64,000 nucleotides of DNA from Vasconcelosia minhoensis LEGE 07310 (GCF_015207255.1 NZ_JADEXG010000015.1:26913-90912); one strand, 5' to 3'; shown: positions 26,579 to 37,084, counted from the first letter of the stretch. Numbers and translations are program-made. Notes: generated by a model from the letters alone, not told the origin.

Positions 26579-29500
26579 TTAGGGAGAACCGACAGCCGCT
26601 AGCTCCTGGTCTAACAGCGCGGCCAGATCGTCTTCGGAAAGGGCTTCCAGTTCGGTAGCAGGCTCGGGAACTTCAGCTGCTGCGGCAGATTCAACTGGCT
26701 CAATTTCAAGCACTGCTTGAGCCAGATAGTCTGCCAGCGTCTCGAGATTGGGATAGTTAAATGCCAGCGTAGAGCTCAGGGTTTTTCCCAGTCCGGCTTC
26801 TAACCGACCTTTCAGATCGACCGCCATCAGTGAGTCCAGACCCAGCTCGGTGAAACCCTGGCGTAGGCTGAGAGTTTCTGTCGGAGGCAGCCCGAGAACC
26901 TGGGCGACCTCTGCCTTGAGATAGGCAATCAGGTAGGCTTTACGCTGGGCCTGCGGTGTCGTGGTAAGACCTGCCAAAAAGTCTGAGGGGCCATGGTCGG
27001 ATTGCTTTAGCTCGGCAGCTGGGGTGCCGAGATCGGCCAGCAGCGATCGCGCTCCTTTAATTTCATAAACTGACTTAAAGCGCGACCAGTCAACCCGAGC
27101 AGCGGTGATTTGGGCGGTTGCCTGGGACATCAGCATTCCCAGCAAATCCAGGGCGGTCTGGGGCTGCCAGGTCTCTATCCCAACCCGCTTGAGCAAAGCT
27201 TGAATCTCGTCAGAAGCCATACCGCCCTCAGCCCAGGGTCCCCAGTTGATGCTGAGCGCGGGCAGTCCTAGAGCGTGGCGGTGATGCGCGATCGCGTCCA
27301 AAAAGGCATTGCCAGCCGCATAGTGGCCCTGGCCAAAGGAACCCCAAATTGAAGCAATCGAAGAGAAACAAACAAACTGTTCCAGCGGCATTTTCTGAGA
27401 TAGCTGCCGAGAGAGCTGATGCAGGTACCAGGTTCCCAACAGCTTAGGCCGCATGATGGTCTGTAGCTCAGCCTGGCTCATCTCAGCCAGCGGCTGTTCG
27501 GCCACCAGGCCCGCCGCGTGAAAAATGCCCTTCAGCGGCTGTGCCGAGCCTTGTAGCTGGGCAAAGGCCGCCGTCATCTGCTCCCAATTGCTGACATCGG
27601 CCTGCAATACTTCAACCTGGGCACCTTTCGCTTCCAGGGCCTGAACCGCCTGCACGCGCTGAGCAACTTTGCTGTCAGCAGGTAGGTTCGGCCACTGCGA
27701 TCGCGTCGGTAGCGCCGTCCGACCCAGCAGAGTCAGATGGGTAGCGCCCTGTTCAACCAGCCAGTGGGCCAGGCTCAGTCCCAGGCTGCCAAAGCCGCCG
27801 GTAATCAGATAGCGACTGTCGTTTTTGGGCTTAAAGGGAACCACGGCAGACCGTTGGGTAGGTGCCAGGCGAGCGGTATAGATTTGGCGATCGCGAACCG
27901 CTAAATAGTCTTCTGCCGCAGCAGTTTGCATTAGCCGCAGTACGATATCGGCCTGGGCCATTGGTGAGTTATCAGCGGGGTCCAGGTCAATTAGCCCGCC
28001 CCACAGCTCTGGGTGCTCCAGCGGTAGCACCCGACCTAGACCCCACAGAGGAGCCTGAGCCAGGGCGACAGGCCGTTCAGAAAGGGCTTGGGCTCCCTGA
28101 GTGGCTAGCCAAAGCCGAGGCGTTGCCGCCTGCTGCCGGACGGCCTGCACTAGCTGTAGGACACTGCCGCTGCCCAGTCGCTGAGCCGCTTCCATATCAG
28201 CCCAACTTTCTTCGGTCAGGTCTAAACTCCACAGATGAACGATGCCCTGACAGGGTTGGGCTGCCAGCAGCGACCGCAGCTGAGTCGAAAAGATCTCGGG
28301 CTCAGCCGGATTGAGCACTTGGCCAACCGTCTGAGGGGAGCGATAGGCATAGACGAGTTCGCAGGTTGTTCCCGGTTCGCTAAGGCGCTGGGCTAGGGCC
28401 TGACCGACGCCCTGCTGATCGGCAAAGATCAGCCAGTGGCCTGCTGTGGACTGATTTTCTGCTGCTTCAAATTCTGTTGGAACAATCTGCCACTGCACCT
28501 CGTAAAGTGCATCTGAGGCTGCGATTGGGCTGGAGAGTTCAGTAGGAGACTGGACTGGGGACTGAGCTGCCCAACGGGAATTTTCCGACTTGACCCAGTA
28601 GCGGCTGCGCTGAAAGGGATAAGTTGGTAGGCTCACCCGCGATCGCGGAGTTGGCTCGACGGCTGCCCAGCGAATTGGGGTGCCCTGGGTCCAAAGCATG
28701 CCTAAGCTGGTGAGCATCTGCGTCCAGTCCGGCTGGCCCCGGCGCAGGGAAGGTAGCCAGGTACCGCTGCCCGGCGTCCGGCACTGTCGCCCCATCCCCA
28801 GCAGCACCGGATGCGGTCCCACTTCTAAGAACAGCTCGTAGCCCTGGTCGGCCAGCGTCTGCATAGCTTTGGCAAAATTGACGGAATGGCGCACCTGGCG
28901 TCGCCAGTAGTTGGGCTGGGTGACCTCATGGGTCACTATTTCGCCTGTGACGCTAGAAACGATTGGTACCTTAGGCGGCCTCAGAGCAATGGCGGCGGCC
29001 TGCTGCTGAAACGCTGCCAGCATCGGCGTCATCAGCGGCGAATGAAACGCATGGGAGACATGTAGAGGGTGAACGTCGATGCCGTCCGCCTCAAGCTGTC
29101 TGAGCACTGACTGTACCGATTCTCCGACACCCGAGATAACCGTATTTTGAGGGCCGTTGATCGCCGCGATCGCAACCGCATCGCCATAGGGCGCGATTGC
29201 CTTGCTGACCTGTTCATAGCTCGCAATCACCGCCGCCATCTGCCCTCCAGCGGGTAGCGCCTGCATCAGGCGTCCGCGTTCGACAATCAGCTTCAGCCCG
29301 TCTTCCAGGCTATAAACTCCGGCCACACAGGCCGCCACATATTCACCAATGCTGTGGCCCAGCACAATATCTGGTTTCACGCCCCAGGATCGCCACAGCT
29401 CAGAAAGGGCATACTCAATGGCAAAGAGAGCAGGCTGCGTATAGGCCGTCTGGTTGAGCGGCGAATGCCCTGTGGGTGGATAAATCACATCAAGAATGGA

Positions 29501-31300
29501 CTGACCCAGCAGAGGTTGCAAAATGCGATCGCACTGTTCCAGCGTCTCTCGGAAAACCGGCTGAGTTTCGGAGAGCTGTCGCCCCATATTCAGCGACTGA
29601 GAGCCCTGGCCGGTGAACAAAAAGGCGATTTTTGGCCGACCGGTTTCGGCGATTTGACGACAGACAATCGAAGGTGCTTGGGGAAATGCCTCCAGCTGTT
29701 GGCGTAGACCCTCGGCTGAATCTGCCACTGCTGCCAGGCGATGGTCATAGGCCGTGCGCCCCGTATTAGCCGTATAGCAAATATCTGCTAGGGATTGTTC
29801 TGGATGGGCCGACAGATGATGAACATAGGACTGCACTAGCTCGTTCAGGGCAGCTTCACTTTTGGCAGAGAGCGTCAGCAGCTGACTCTCGCGATCACAG
29901 GCAACCGGCTTCGGTTCGGGGGCTGCCTCCACTAGAAGATGGGCGTTGGTACCGCTAAACCCGAAGGAGCTCAGCCCGGCGATGTGCTTGTCATGCAGCG
30001 GCTGCCAGGGCGTGGGCTGGGTAGGAATCTGGATCGGCAGCTGCTCCCAGGGAATGTGAGGATTGGGAGTCTCAAAGTTGAGATGGGGAGGAATCTCCAG
30101 ATGTTGCAGGGAAAGCACCAGCTTGATCAGTCCGGCGACGCCTGCCGCCGATTCCAAATGGCCGAAGTTGGTCTTCACCGACCCGACGATTAGCGGGCGA
30201 TCGGCAGGGCGATTGGCCCCAAACACCGCCCCTAAAGCTCTGAGCTCAATCGGGTCGCCGAGGGCAGTGCCGGTGCCGTGGGCCTCTACGTAGCTCACCT
30301 CTTCGGGTTTTACGCCGCCATTCTCTAAAGCCCGGCGAATCACCGTCTGTTGAGAGGGGCCGTTTGGCACGGTCAGGCCGCCGCTGCGACCGTCCTGATT
30401 CACCGCTGAGCCACGAATCACCGCCAGTATCCGGTCCCCATCGGCCTCAGCATCGCTTAGTCGCTTCAGCATCACCACGCCGCAGCCTTCGCCTCGGGCA
30501 TAGCCATCGGCCTGGGCATCAAAAGTTTTGCAATGACCATCGGGGGCCAGCATTCGGGCCTGACATTCGTTGATGGTGCCGACCGGTGTGAGAATCAGAT
30601 TGACCCCGGCTGCCATGGCCAGGTTACATTCTCGCGATCGCAAACTCTGACAGGCCAGATGTACCGACACCAGGGACGAAGAGCAGGCGGTATCGACCGC
30701 CATGCAGGGACCCTGAAAGCCAAAGGTATAGGCCAGCCGACCGGCGGTGACGCTAAAGGCATTCCCTGTCGCGGTGTGCGGGTCGATCAGGCTGAGCTCG
30801 GTGGCCAGCTGGAAGTAGTCCAGGTTCATAATCCCGACAAACAGGCCGGTCTGACTGTTGATCAGGCTTTGAGGCACGTAGCCCGCCTGCTCCAACGCTT
30901 CCCAGCCCACCTCCAGCAGCAGCCGCTGCTGGGGATCCATGCTGACTGCCTCGCGGGGAGAGATGCCAAAGAACAGCGGATCGAACTGGTCCACCTGGTC
31001 TAAATAGCCCCCGGCTCTGGCATACAGCTTTCCTGGCGTACCCGGTTCGGGATGGTAGACCTGAACCATCGACCAGCGGTCGTCAGGCGTTTGCCCAATC
31101 GCGTCAGTGCCGCTGTGCAACAGCTGCCAGAACTCGTCTAGCGTATTGCTCCCCGGGAAGCGACAGCCCATGCCGACAATGGCGATCGGTTCGACGCGAT
31201 CGCGTTCGCTGGCCTCTAGCTTTGCCTGCATATCCTTGAGCGCAAGCAGGGCACGTTTAGTCGGGGAGAGGGCGGTTTTGGGGTCCTCAGTATGGCTCAT
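26579..31300 (-). CDS. Type I PKS module: KS-AT-KR-ACP
   Basis: 1573 residues. KS (about 40-460): DTACSSS, EAHGTGT, KTNFGHLESA. AT (about 560-860) is complete: LGHSIGEYVAAC with the active Ser, and HVSHAFHSPLM, the signature of malonyl-CoA selectivity. KR (about 1150-1400): YLITGGFGSLGL cofactor loop, FSSIASIWG Ser and YAAGNAFLDA Tyr-Asn. ACP: FTELGLDSLMAVDL. No DH, so the unit added would keep a beta-hydroxyl. It is the only one of the three modular proteins here with an intact AT and might supply malonyl groups to the others. Followed by the KS-AT-ACP-C protein after about 76 bases. Confidence 0.92.
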   Translation of the reverse strand: MSHTEDPKTALSPTKRALLALKDMQAKLEASERDRVEPIAIVGMGCRFPGSNTLDEFWQLLHSGTDAIGQTPDDRWSMVQVYHPEPGTPGKLYARAGGYLDQVDQFDPLFFGISPREAVSMDPQQRLLLEVGWEALEQAGYVPQSLINSQTGLFVGIMNLDYFQLATELSLIDPHTATGNAFSVTAGRLAYTFGFQGPCMAVDTACSSSLVSVHLACQSLRSRECNLAMAAGVNLILTPVGTINECQARMLAPDGHCKTFDAQADGYARGEGCGVVMLKRLSDAEADGDRILAVIRGSAVNQDGRSGGLTVPNGPSQQTVIRRALENGGVKPEEVSYVEAHGTGTALGDPIELRALGAVFGANRPADRPLIVGSVKTNFGHLESAAGVAGLIKLVLSLQHLEIPPHLNFETPNPHIPWEQLPIQIPTQPTPWQPLHDKHIAGLSSFGFSGTNAHLLVEAAPEPKPVACDRESQLLTLSAKSEAALNELVQSYVHHLSAHPEQSLADICYTANTGRTAYDHRLAAVADSAEGLRQQLEAFPQAPSIVCRQIAETGRPKIAFLFTGQGSQSLNMGRQLSETQPVFRETLEQCDRILQPLLGQSILDVIYPPTGHSPLNQTAYTQPALFAIEYALSELWRSWGVKPDIVLGHSIGEYVAACVAGVYSLEDGLKLIVERGRLMQALPAGGQMAAVIASYEQVSKAIAPYGDAVAIAAINGPQNTVISGVGESVQSVLRQLEADGIDVHPLHVSHAFHSPLMTPMLAAFQQQAAAIALRPPKVPIVSSVTGEIVTHEVTQPNYWRRQVRHSVNFAKAMQTLADQGYELFLEVGPHPVLLGMGRQCRTPGSGTWLPSLRRGQPDWTQMLTSLGMLWTQGTPIRWAAVEPTPRSRVSLPTYPFQRSRYWVKSENSRWAAQSPVQSPTELSSPIAASDALYEVQWQIVPTEFEAAENQSTAGHWLIFADQQGVGQALAQRLSEPGTTCELVYAYRSPQTVGQVLNPAEPEIFSTQLRSLLAAQPCQGIVHLWSLDLTEESWADMEAAQRLGSGSVLQLVQAVRQQAATPRLWLATQGAQALSERPVALAQAPLWGLGRVLPLEHPELWGGLIDLDPADNSPMAQADIVLRLMQTAAAEDYLAVRDRQIYTARLAPTQRSAVVPFKPKNDSRYLITGGFGSLGLSLAHWLVEQGATHLTLLGRTALPTRSQWPNLPADSKVAQRVQAVQALEAKGAQVEVLQADVSNWEQMTAAFAQLQGSAQPLKGIFHAAGLVAEQPLAEMSQAELQTIMRPKLLGTWYLHQLSRQLSQKMPLEQFVCFSSIASIWGSFGQGHYAAGNAFLDAIAHHRHALGLPALSINWGPWAEGGMASDEIQALLKRVGIETWQPQTALDLLGMLMSQATAQITAARVDWSRFKSVYEIKGARSLLADLGTPAAELKQSDHGPSDFLAGLTTTPQAQRKAYLIAYLKAEVAQVLGLPPTETLSLRQGFTELGLDSLMAVDLKGRLEAGLGKTLSSTLAFNYPNLETLADYLAQAVLEIEPVESAAAAEVPEPATELEALSEDDLAALLDQELAAVGSP

Positions 31301-31340
31301 GATGACGATCTCTTCGGTGAGTAAACAGCAGACAAAAAGA

Positions 31341-34300
31341 TTAATAGCGGATGGCTTCTAGCGCGCTCAAAAGAAGAGATTCAGCCTCTTTTTCAGAAAG
31401 CGTTTCGACAGATTCACTCGACACCCCGATGGGCTGGGGGATTGGTGCTGAAACCGTCGGTGGGCTGGCAGCAGGTTCCTCCTCAGCCGGGAACAGCGTT
31501 TGCACTAGGTGGCCGCCCAGCGCATCCAGGGTGGGATAGTCAAACACCAGGGTGGAGGCTAGCGGCTGCCCTAAAGACTTTTGCAGAGTGTTGCGCAGCT
31601 CCACCGAAGTAAGCGAATCCATCCCCAGGTCAAAGAAACCCTGATGCAGGTCAAAGGAATAGGTCGGACTTAGCCTCAGTAGGGTTCTAAGCTGATCCTG
31701 GAGGTATTCAAACAGTCCGGCAGCGCGTTCATCTGCGGGCAGTGCTGCTAGCTGAGTGACAATTTCTGCGGCCGAGCTAGTATCGGTTTCTTCAGCAGTC
31801 ACCAACTCTGACAGCAGCGGCGGCAGGGCTGGAGCCTGGGTCACAAACTGTTCCCACCGCACCGGCACCACGCCTACCTGGGCGGCGGGCTGCTGGAGCA
31901 GCTGATCTAGGGCCTGGAAGCCAGATTCGGGCGCGATCGCGTCCAGCCCCAGAGCCATCAGCCGCTGCTGTTCGCGTTCGCCCAGCCGGTCGGCCATACC
32001 ACCGTCGGCCCAGCTGCCCCAGTTGACGCTGAGGCCGGGCAGCCCGCGCCCTTGGCGGTAGTGGGCTAGGCTGTCTAGAAAGCTGTTGGCCGCCGCGTAG
32101 TTGGCCTGGCCGGGGGAGCCCAGCATCGCCGCCACCGAGGAGAACAACATAAAGTGATCCAGGGAGAGATCCTGGGTGAGCTGGTGCAGATTCCAGGCCC
32201 CGGCGACTTTGGGAGCCATGACCCGATCGAACCGGATGGGGGTTTGCTGAATCAGCAGACCGTCATCAAGCAGTCCGGCAGCGTGGAAGATGCCCCGCAG
32301 GGGCGGCAGCGTGGCCTGAATTTCGGTCAGCACCCGAGCCAGGTCGCCCATGCGGGTGACGTCGCCCTGCAGGACGCGCACTGTAGGGTTGGGGTAGTCG
32401 GGGAGGACAGCAGTTTTGGGATCGCGGCGGCTGACCAGCACCAGATGCTTGGCTCCCTGGTCGATTAGGTGCTGGGTCAGCTGCTGGCCCAGACTGCCCA
32501 GCCCGCCCGTAATCAGATAGGTGGCGTTGGCCTTCAGGGCCAGCGGTGGGGACTGCTGGAGGGTAGTGCGGGTTAGGCGCGCGACCTGGCGCTGCTGACG
32601 GAATGCGATCGCGTCTCCCATCGGCGCTTGCAAATCCGACAGCAGCTGCTCGGCTTCTTGGGGTTGAGGGTCTGCGGCCAGGTCAATTAGGCCGCCCCAA
32701 ATTTCCGGCTGCTCCAGGGCAATCGCCCGTCCCAGTCCCCAGAGCGGAGCCGCACCCACCTGGGCGACAGATGTCTCGACGGCCTGGGTGCCCCGGGTCA
32801 CAAACCAGAGCTTACCGCCTACCGCGCCGAGGGATTCTGCCAGGCCCTGAGTCAGCATCAGGCCGGTCTTTACACCAACTGTCTGGGCGGTTTGCAGGGC
32901 GTCTGAGCTGCCTTCCTGGGGGATGTCTGCGCCCCAGAAATGAACGACGCCGCGCAGGGGCTCTCCTTGGCAAATCACCGCTTCACACAGCTGCTGCCAG
33001 TCCTCAGAACGCTGGGGATTGATCTGCCAAGCTGAGCCCGTCAGCTGCAAAGTCTCCCCGACGCTGACCTGAGTGCAGGTATTGCCCTGCTGAACCAGCT
33101 GGCGGGCCAGACCGGCGGCGACACCGCCTCGATCGGCGAGCAAAAGCCATTGTCCGGTGCCATGACTGGCCGCTGCTTCGCGGCTGGCGACCGGCTGGGG
33201 CCGCCAGGCCACGCGGTAGAGCCAGTCCTGCCAGGCCGGGCGGGCCAGCTGCCGTAGCGCATCCCGCTGAATGCGTCTGACCTGGAGATCTTGCAAGCGG
33301 GCCAGGCACTGTCCGGCCTGGTCGAATATATGCAGGTCGGCCCGGCGAATCGGCTGCCCGGCTTCGGCGGAATGAATTTTGCCGTGAATCCAAATCGGCG
33401 ATCGCACCGGCTGAAGCAGCTGGAGCTGGCCCACGCCGACCGGCAGGTAGGTCTCCTCACCGTCATCGGGCAGCGTCGCGAACAGCAGCTGAAAACCGGC
33501 ATCCATCAGCACCGGATGGAGCTGATAGGCGTCTGCCGTATTGGCTGGGACGACTTCGGGTAGCTGTACCCGGGCCAGGGCCTGATTCCCCTGTCGCCAG
33601 AGCTGCTGGAGTCCCTGGAAGCTGTCGCCGTACTCCAGACCGCGCGATCGCAGCTGCTGATAGTAGGCTTGGCAATCCACCGACTCCGTACAGCCAGCCT
33701 GGGCCGCTGCCAAGGTCAGGGCTGGCGTTACTGCGGCAGCTGGGGCCAGGGTTCCAGCCGCGTGCTGCACCCAGTCTGTCTGGGATTCTGACGAAGCATC
33801 AGCGCTGACAATCCGAAACTCACCGGTCGGGGAAACAATCATTTGCACCTGCCGCCTGTCCGACTCGGGCAGCACCATCGCCGCTTGAATCGAGACAGCT
33901 TTCAGGCAGCGCCCCGGGGTCTGGGCCGCTGCCGCTAGCGCCATTTCTAGAAAAGCCGCTCCCGGTAGAACGGCAAGCCCGCTGACCCGATGGCCACCGA
34001 GCCAGGGCTGCTGCGCCAGGCTGAGCTGCGCGGTAAAGACGGTGTCCTCAATCGCCAGCGGCACCGGCTGACCGATGAGAGGATGTCCTGGATTGGTTAC
34101 AACTTTCGCCTTGGCTGTTTTCTCGACCCAGTAGCGATCTCGCTGCCAGGGAAACAGCGGCAGCGGCAGCACCCGGCAGCCCGGTGAGAACAGTCCTGCC
34201 CAGTGGATCGGCTGACCTTGCGTATAGAGCCGACCAAGAGCGGCCAGTAAAGTCGCTCGCTCAGGCTGGTCTGGCCGCAGGGAGTCCGTCGCGTCAGAAA

Positions 34301-36443
34301 GCTGGGGCGTCGGACTAATTTCGAGCAGGGTGGCATAGCCCGCTTCGGTGAGGGCCGCTAGCGTTGAGGCAAGATCGTTCGGTGCGGTGAGCGTCTGGCC
34401 CCAGTGAGCGGCTGTAATATCAGTCTCGGTAATCCAATCAGCAGCAGCAGTTGAAAACAGAGGCAGCTTAGCTGGGTAGAGTTCGTAACGCCGTTCGATG
34501 GTGGTAATAAAGGCGTCGGGCGACTGGGCGCGATCGCATACCAGCCGCACCGCATCGCGCAGCCGCAGTCTGCCCGCCACATAGGCCGCAGCAATTTCTC
34601 CCAAACCGTGACCGACCACGGCCTTGGGCTCAATTCCCCAATGCCGCCAAAGGTGGGCCAGCGCGACCTGGATGGCAAAGATGGTAGGCTGCGCGATCGC
34701 GGCTTCTGGCAAACGAGACTGTTCCCGATCGGCGGTCAGCTCTGCTAGCAAAGACCAGTCGGCATAGTCGCGAATCAGCGCGTCGCAGTCCTGAATCATG
34801 CCGCGAAAAACGGGTTCGCTTTGCAAAAGGGTTTGTCCCATGCCCAGCCACTGAGCTCCGTCGCCCGTGAACACAAAGGCGACCTTGGGACTGCGCCGTT
34901 TAATCGGTGAATCTGGCACCTCGTCTAACCGGCTGAGCCGCTGTTGTAAATCCTCTAGTGAATGCGCGACAAGGGCTAGCCGGTACTTGTGATGGGTACG
35001 CCGGGCGCTAGCCGTATAGCAGAGATCTTTCAGAGAGACGTCGGGATTCTTCTTCAGCCAGTTCCCATAGGATTGCACTAAAGCCTGGAGCGCCTCTGGC
35101 GTATGGGCGGACAGCGGCAGTAAGTAAGCTTCTTTTGAGGGCGAAGAGCAGGGAATCTCAGCCGGGGCCTGCTCTAGCACCACGTGAGCGTTGGTGCCCG
35201 CGAACCCAAAGGCGCTAACTCCGGCCTTGGCCAGGCCCGAGGTTTTAGGCCAGAGAGTGAGCGCAGTCTGTACCCGCAGCGGCAGCTGCTCAAAGGGGAT
35301 ATGGGGATTCGCCTGTTGAAAATGGAGGCTAGGGGGAATCTGGCCGTGCTTCAGCGACAGCACTACCTTAATCAGGCTGGCGATGCCGGCCGCGGCTTCT
35401 AAATGACCGATGTTGCTCTTCACCGCGCCTAGGGCGCAGACCGAATCGGTGCGCCGCTGCTCCTTTAGCACTTCCGCCAGCGCCATCACCTCAATCGGGT
35501 CGCCTAGCCCCGTCCCCGTGCCGTGGGCCTCAATGTAGCTGACCTCTCCCGGACAGACCTTCGCCTTAGTCAAAGCGTCTCGGACTACCGCCGACTGGGA
35601 GGGACCGTAGGGCACCGTCAACCCCTTACTGCGACCGTCGTGGTTGATCGCACTGCCGCGAATGGTGGCATAGACCGGGTCGCCGTCGGCCAGGGCCTGG
35701 GAGAGCGGCTTGAGCACGACGCAGCCTGCCCCTTCGCTACGCACATAGCCGTTAGCGCTAGCGTCGAATGCCTTGCAGCGACCGTCGGGGGAGAGCGCCT
35801 TGAGCTTGGTCAGTCCCAGGGTGCCAATCGGCGAGAGAATAATGTTGACCCCCCCGGCTAGGGCCATGGTCGCTTCCTGATTCCAGAGGCTTTGGCAGGC
35901 CAGGTGAACAGCGACCAAAGAAGACGAACAGGCCGTATCCACGACCATGCTCGGCCCGCGCAGGTTGAACGAGTAGGAGAGCCGTCCGGCGACAATGTTT
36001 AAGGCATTGCCGGTGAGGTCATAGCCCTGGGGCTGGGTCGCATAGTCTGACTCCACTCGGCTGTAGTCATTAGTCGAAATGCCGATGAAGACACCTGTCT
36101 TTGACCCAGCCAGAGTTTCTCTCACCTGCCCGCCATCTTCCAGTGCCTCCCAGGCCACTTCCATCAGCAGCCGCTGCTGGGGATCCATTGAGACTGCTTC
36201 CCGAGGAGAGATGCCAAACAGGTGCGGGTCAAAGCGATCGACCTGGTCCAGAAAGCCGCCGTAGCGAGAAGACATTTTACCTGGAACATCCGCATCGGGG
36301 TGATACAGCTGAGAGATTTCCCAGCGGTCGGCGGGAACTTTAGTGATGGCATCGACGCCATTACAGAGTAGCTGCCAAAATTCCTGAGGATTAGGCGCTT
36401 GCGGGAAGCGACAGCCGATACCAGTGATTGCAATGGGTTCCAT
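31341..36443 (-). CDS. Type I PKS module: KS - inactive AT - DH - KR - ACP
   Basis: About 1700 residues from ATG 36443 (MEPIAITGIGCRFPQ); the frame is open to 36521 but the extra 26 residues are a low-complexity Thr/His/Pro stretch. KS intact (DTACSSS, EAHGTGTG, KSNIGHLEAA). The AT region has VVGHGLGEIAAAY with Gly (GGT at 34607-34605) in place of Ser and lacks the small subdomain. DH: GGHRVSGLAVLPGAAFLEM (HxxxGxxxxP). KR: YLITGGLGSLGQ, LFSSVAAML, YAAANSFLDS. ACP: FFDLGMDSLTSVEL. Predicted to yield an alpha,beta-unsaturated unit, with malonyl supplied in trans. First of the three modular proteins by gene order. Confidence 0.88.
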   Translation of the reverse strand: MEPIAITGIGCRFPQAPNPQEFWQLLCNGVDAITKVPADRWEISQLYHPDADVPGKMSSRYGGFLDQVDRFDPHLFGISPREAVSMDPQQRLLMEVAWEALEDGGQVRETLAGSKTGVFIGISTNDYSRVESDYATQPQGYDLTGNALNIVAGRLSYSFNLRGPSMVVDTACSSSLVAVHLACQSLWNQEATMALAGGVNIILSPIGTLGLTKLKALSPDGRCKAFDASANGYVRSEGAGCVVLKPLSQALADGDPVYATIRGSAINHDGRSKGLTVPYGPSQSAVVRDALTKAKVCPGEVSYIEAHGTGTGLGDPIEVMALAEVLKEQRRTDSVCALGAVKSNIGHLEAAAGIASLIKVVLSLKHGQIPPSLHFQQANPHIPFEQLPLRVQTALTLWPKTSGLAKAGVSAFGFAGTNAHVVLEQAPAEIPCSSPSKEAYLLPLSAHTPEALQALVQSYGNWLKKNPDVSLKDLCYTASARRTHHKYRLALVAHSLEDLQQRLSRLDEVPDSPIKRRSPKVAFVFTGDGAQWLGMGQTLLQSEPVFRGMIQDCDALIRDYADWSLLAELTADREQSRLPEAAIAQPTIFAIQVALAHLWRHWGIEPKAVVGHGLGEIAAAYVAGRLRLRDAVRLVCDRAQSPDAFITTIERRYELYPAKLPLFSTAAADWITETDITAAHWGQTLTAPNDLASTLAALTEAGYATLLEISPTPQLSDATDSLRPDQPERATLLAALGRLYTQGQPIHWAGLFSPGCRVLPLPLFPWQRDRYWVEKTAKAKVVTNPGHPLIGQPVPLAIEDTVFTAQLSLAQQPWLGGHRVSGLAVLPGAAFLEMALAAAAQTPGRCLKAVSIQAAMVLPESDRRQVQMIVSPTGEFRIVSADASSESQTDWVQHAAGTLAPAAAVTPALTLAAAQAGCTESVDCQAYYQQLRSRGLEYGDSFQGLQQLWRQGNQALARVQLPEVVPANTADAYQLHPVLMDAGFQLLFATLPDDGEETYLPVGVGQLQLLQPVRSPIWIHGKIHSAEAGQPIRRADLHIFDQAGQCLARLQDLQVRRIQRDALRQLARPAWQDWLYRVAWRPQPVASREAAASHGTGQWLLLADRGGVAAGLARQLVQQGNTCTQVSVGETLQLTGSAWQINPQRSEDWQQLCEAVICQGEPLRGVVHFWGADIPQEGSSDALQTAQTVGVKTGLMLTQGLAESLGAVGGKLWFVTRGTQAVETSVAQVGAAPLWGLGRAIALEQPEIWGGLIDLAADPQPQEAEQLLSDLQAPMGDAIAFRQQRQVARLTRTTLQQSPPLALKANATYLITGGLGSLGQQLTQHLIDQGAKHLVLVSRRDPKTAVLPDYPNPTVRVLQGDVTRMGDLARVLTEIQATLPPLRGIFHAAGLLDDGLLIQQTPIRFDRVMAPKVAGAWNLHQLTQDLSLDHFMLFSSVAAMLGSPGQANYAAANSFLDSLAHYRQGRGLPGLSVNWGSWADGGMADRLGEREQQRLMALGLDAIAPESGFQALDQLLQQPAAQVGVVPVRWEQFVTQAPALPPLLSELVTAEETDTSSAAEIVTQLAALPADERAAGLFEYLQDQLRTLLRLSPTYSFDLHQGFFDLGMDSLTSVELRNTLQKSLGQPLASTLVFDYPTLDALGGHLVQTLFPAEEEPAASPPTVSAPIPQPIGVSSESVETLSEKEAESLLLSALEAIRY

Positions 36444-36560
36444 GGGAGATTTTGCACAAGGGTGGGTAAGGGGAGTATGGGAGTGATGGGGTGTTGGGGT
36501 AAGGGAGTGAGTTTTAGGCAAAAGTAGATAAGTAGATCATCCTAATCATTTGTAGGACTA

Positions 36561-36687
36561 TGTCATGCTGAGCATTGCGCTAGCGCAGCCATGCCCCTTG
36601 GGCTATAGCATTTCACGGGAGCCTTTACATATCAAGAGATTCCTCGGCTTCGTTGCTCCTCTGGAGCCGCTTCGCGAACGGAATGAC
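36561..36687. repeat. REP/MITE-like intergenic element
   Basis: About 127 bases bounded by TGTCAT (36561-36566) and ATGACA (36682-36687), with internal palindromes gcgctagcgc and ttcgcgaa and the phrase agattcctcggcttcgttgctcc, which resembles dispersed repeats of many cyanobacterial genomes. It lies in the roughly 320-bp gap between the free ACP gene and the first modular PKS gene, the only long gap inside the cluster. No other function is seen in the gap. Confidence 0.5.
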
Positions 36688-36761
36688 ATCCTTGGGCTTA
36701 ATTGTGCCGACCTACTTAGGTTATTTCGCAGATTTAGAGAATCACGCGAAATGACAAACTT

Positions 36762-37031
36762 TTAAGCCTGAGTTTCTTCGGCCAGACGCTCGGCTAGTTC
36801 GGCAATGGTGGGATAGTTAAAGATTAAAACCGGGTTGAACTCGTAACCCAGCCAGGTTTCTAACTGACCCAACATGCCCATCGCCTGGGCGGAGTCTAGG
36901 TCGTAGTTGTCAAAGGGTTCGTGGATGTCGATCTCGTCGGCGTCGTAGTCGAGACGCTGGGCCATTTGGGCGATCAGCCAGTCTTGAATGGCTTCGGCGG
37001 AGTGGGATTGAGTGGTTTTAGTGGGATTCAT
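36762..37031 (-). CDS. Free-standing acyl carrier protein
   Basis: 89-residue acidic ACP. The phosphopantetheine attachment site is in NYDLDSAQAMGMLGQL, followed by YEFNPVLIFNYPTIAELAERL, the usual helix III-IV pattern of PKS carriers. Located between the PfaD-like reductase and the first modular PKS, it may hand the acyl chain of the PUFA-type synthase to the modular PKS. It would need activation by the Sfp-type transferase at 55.5 kb. Confidence 0.88.
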   Translation of the reverse strand: MNPTKTTQSHSAEAIQDWLIAQMAQRLDYDADEIDIHEPFDNYDLDSAQAMGMLGQLETWLGYEFNPVLIFNYPTIAELAERLAEETQA

Positions 37032-37084
37032 AGGAGTGTGGTTCTAAATAACAAGAGGAACAACAGCAAACAGAGCTGCCCAGG

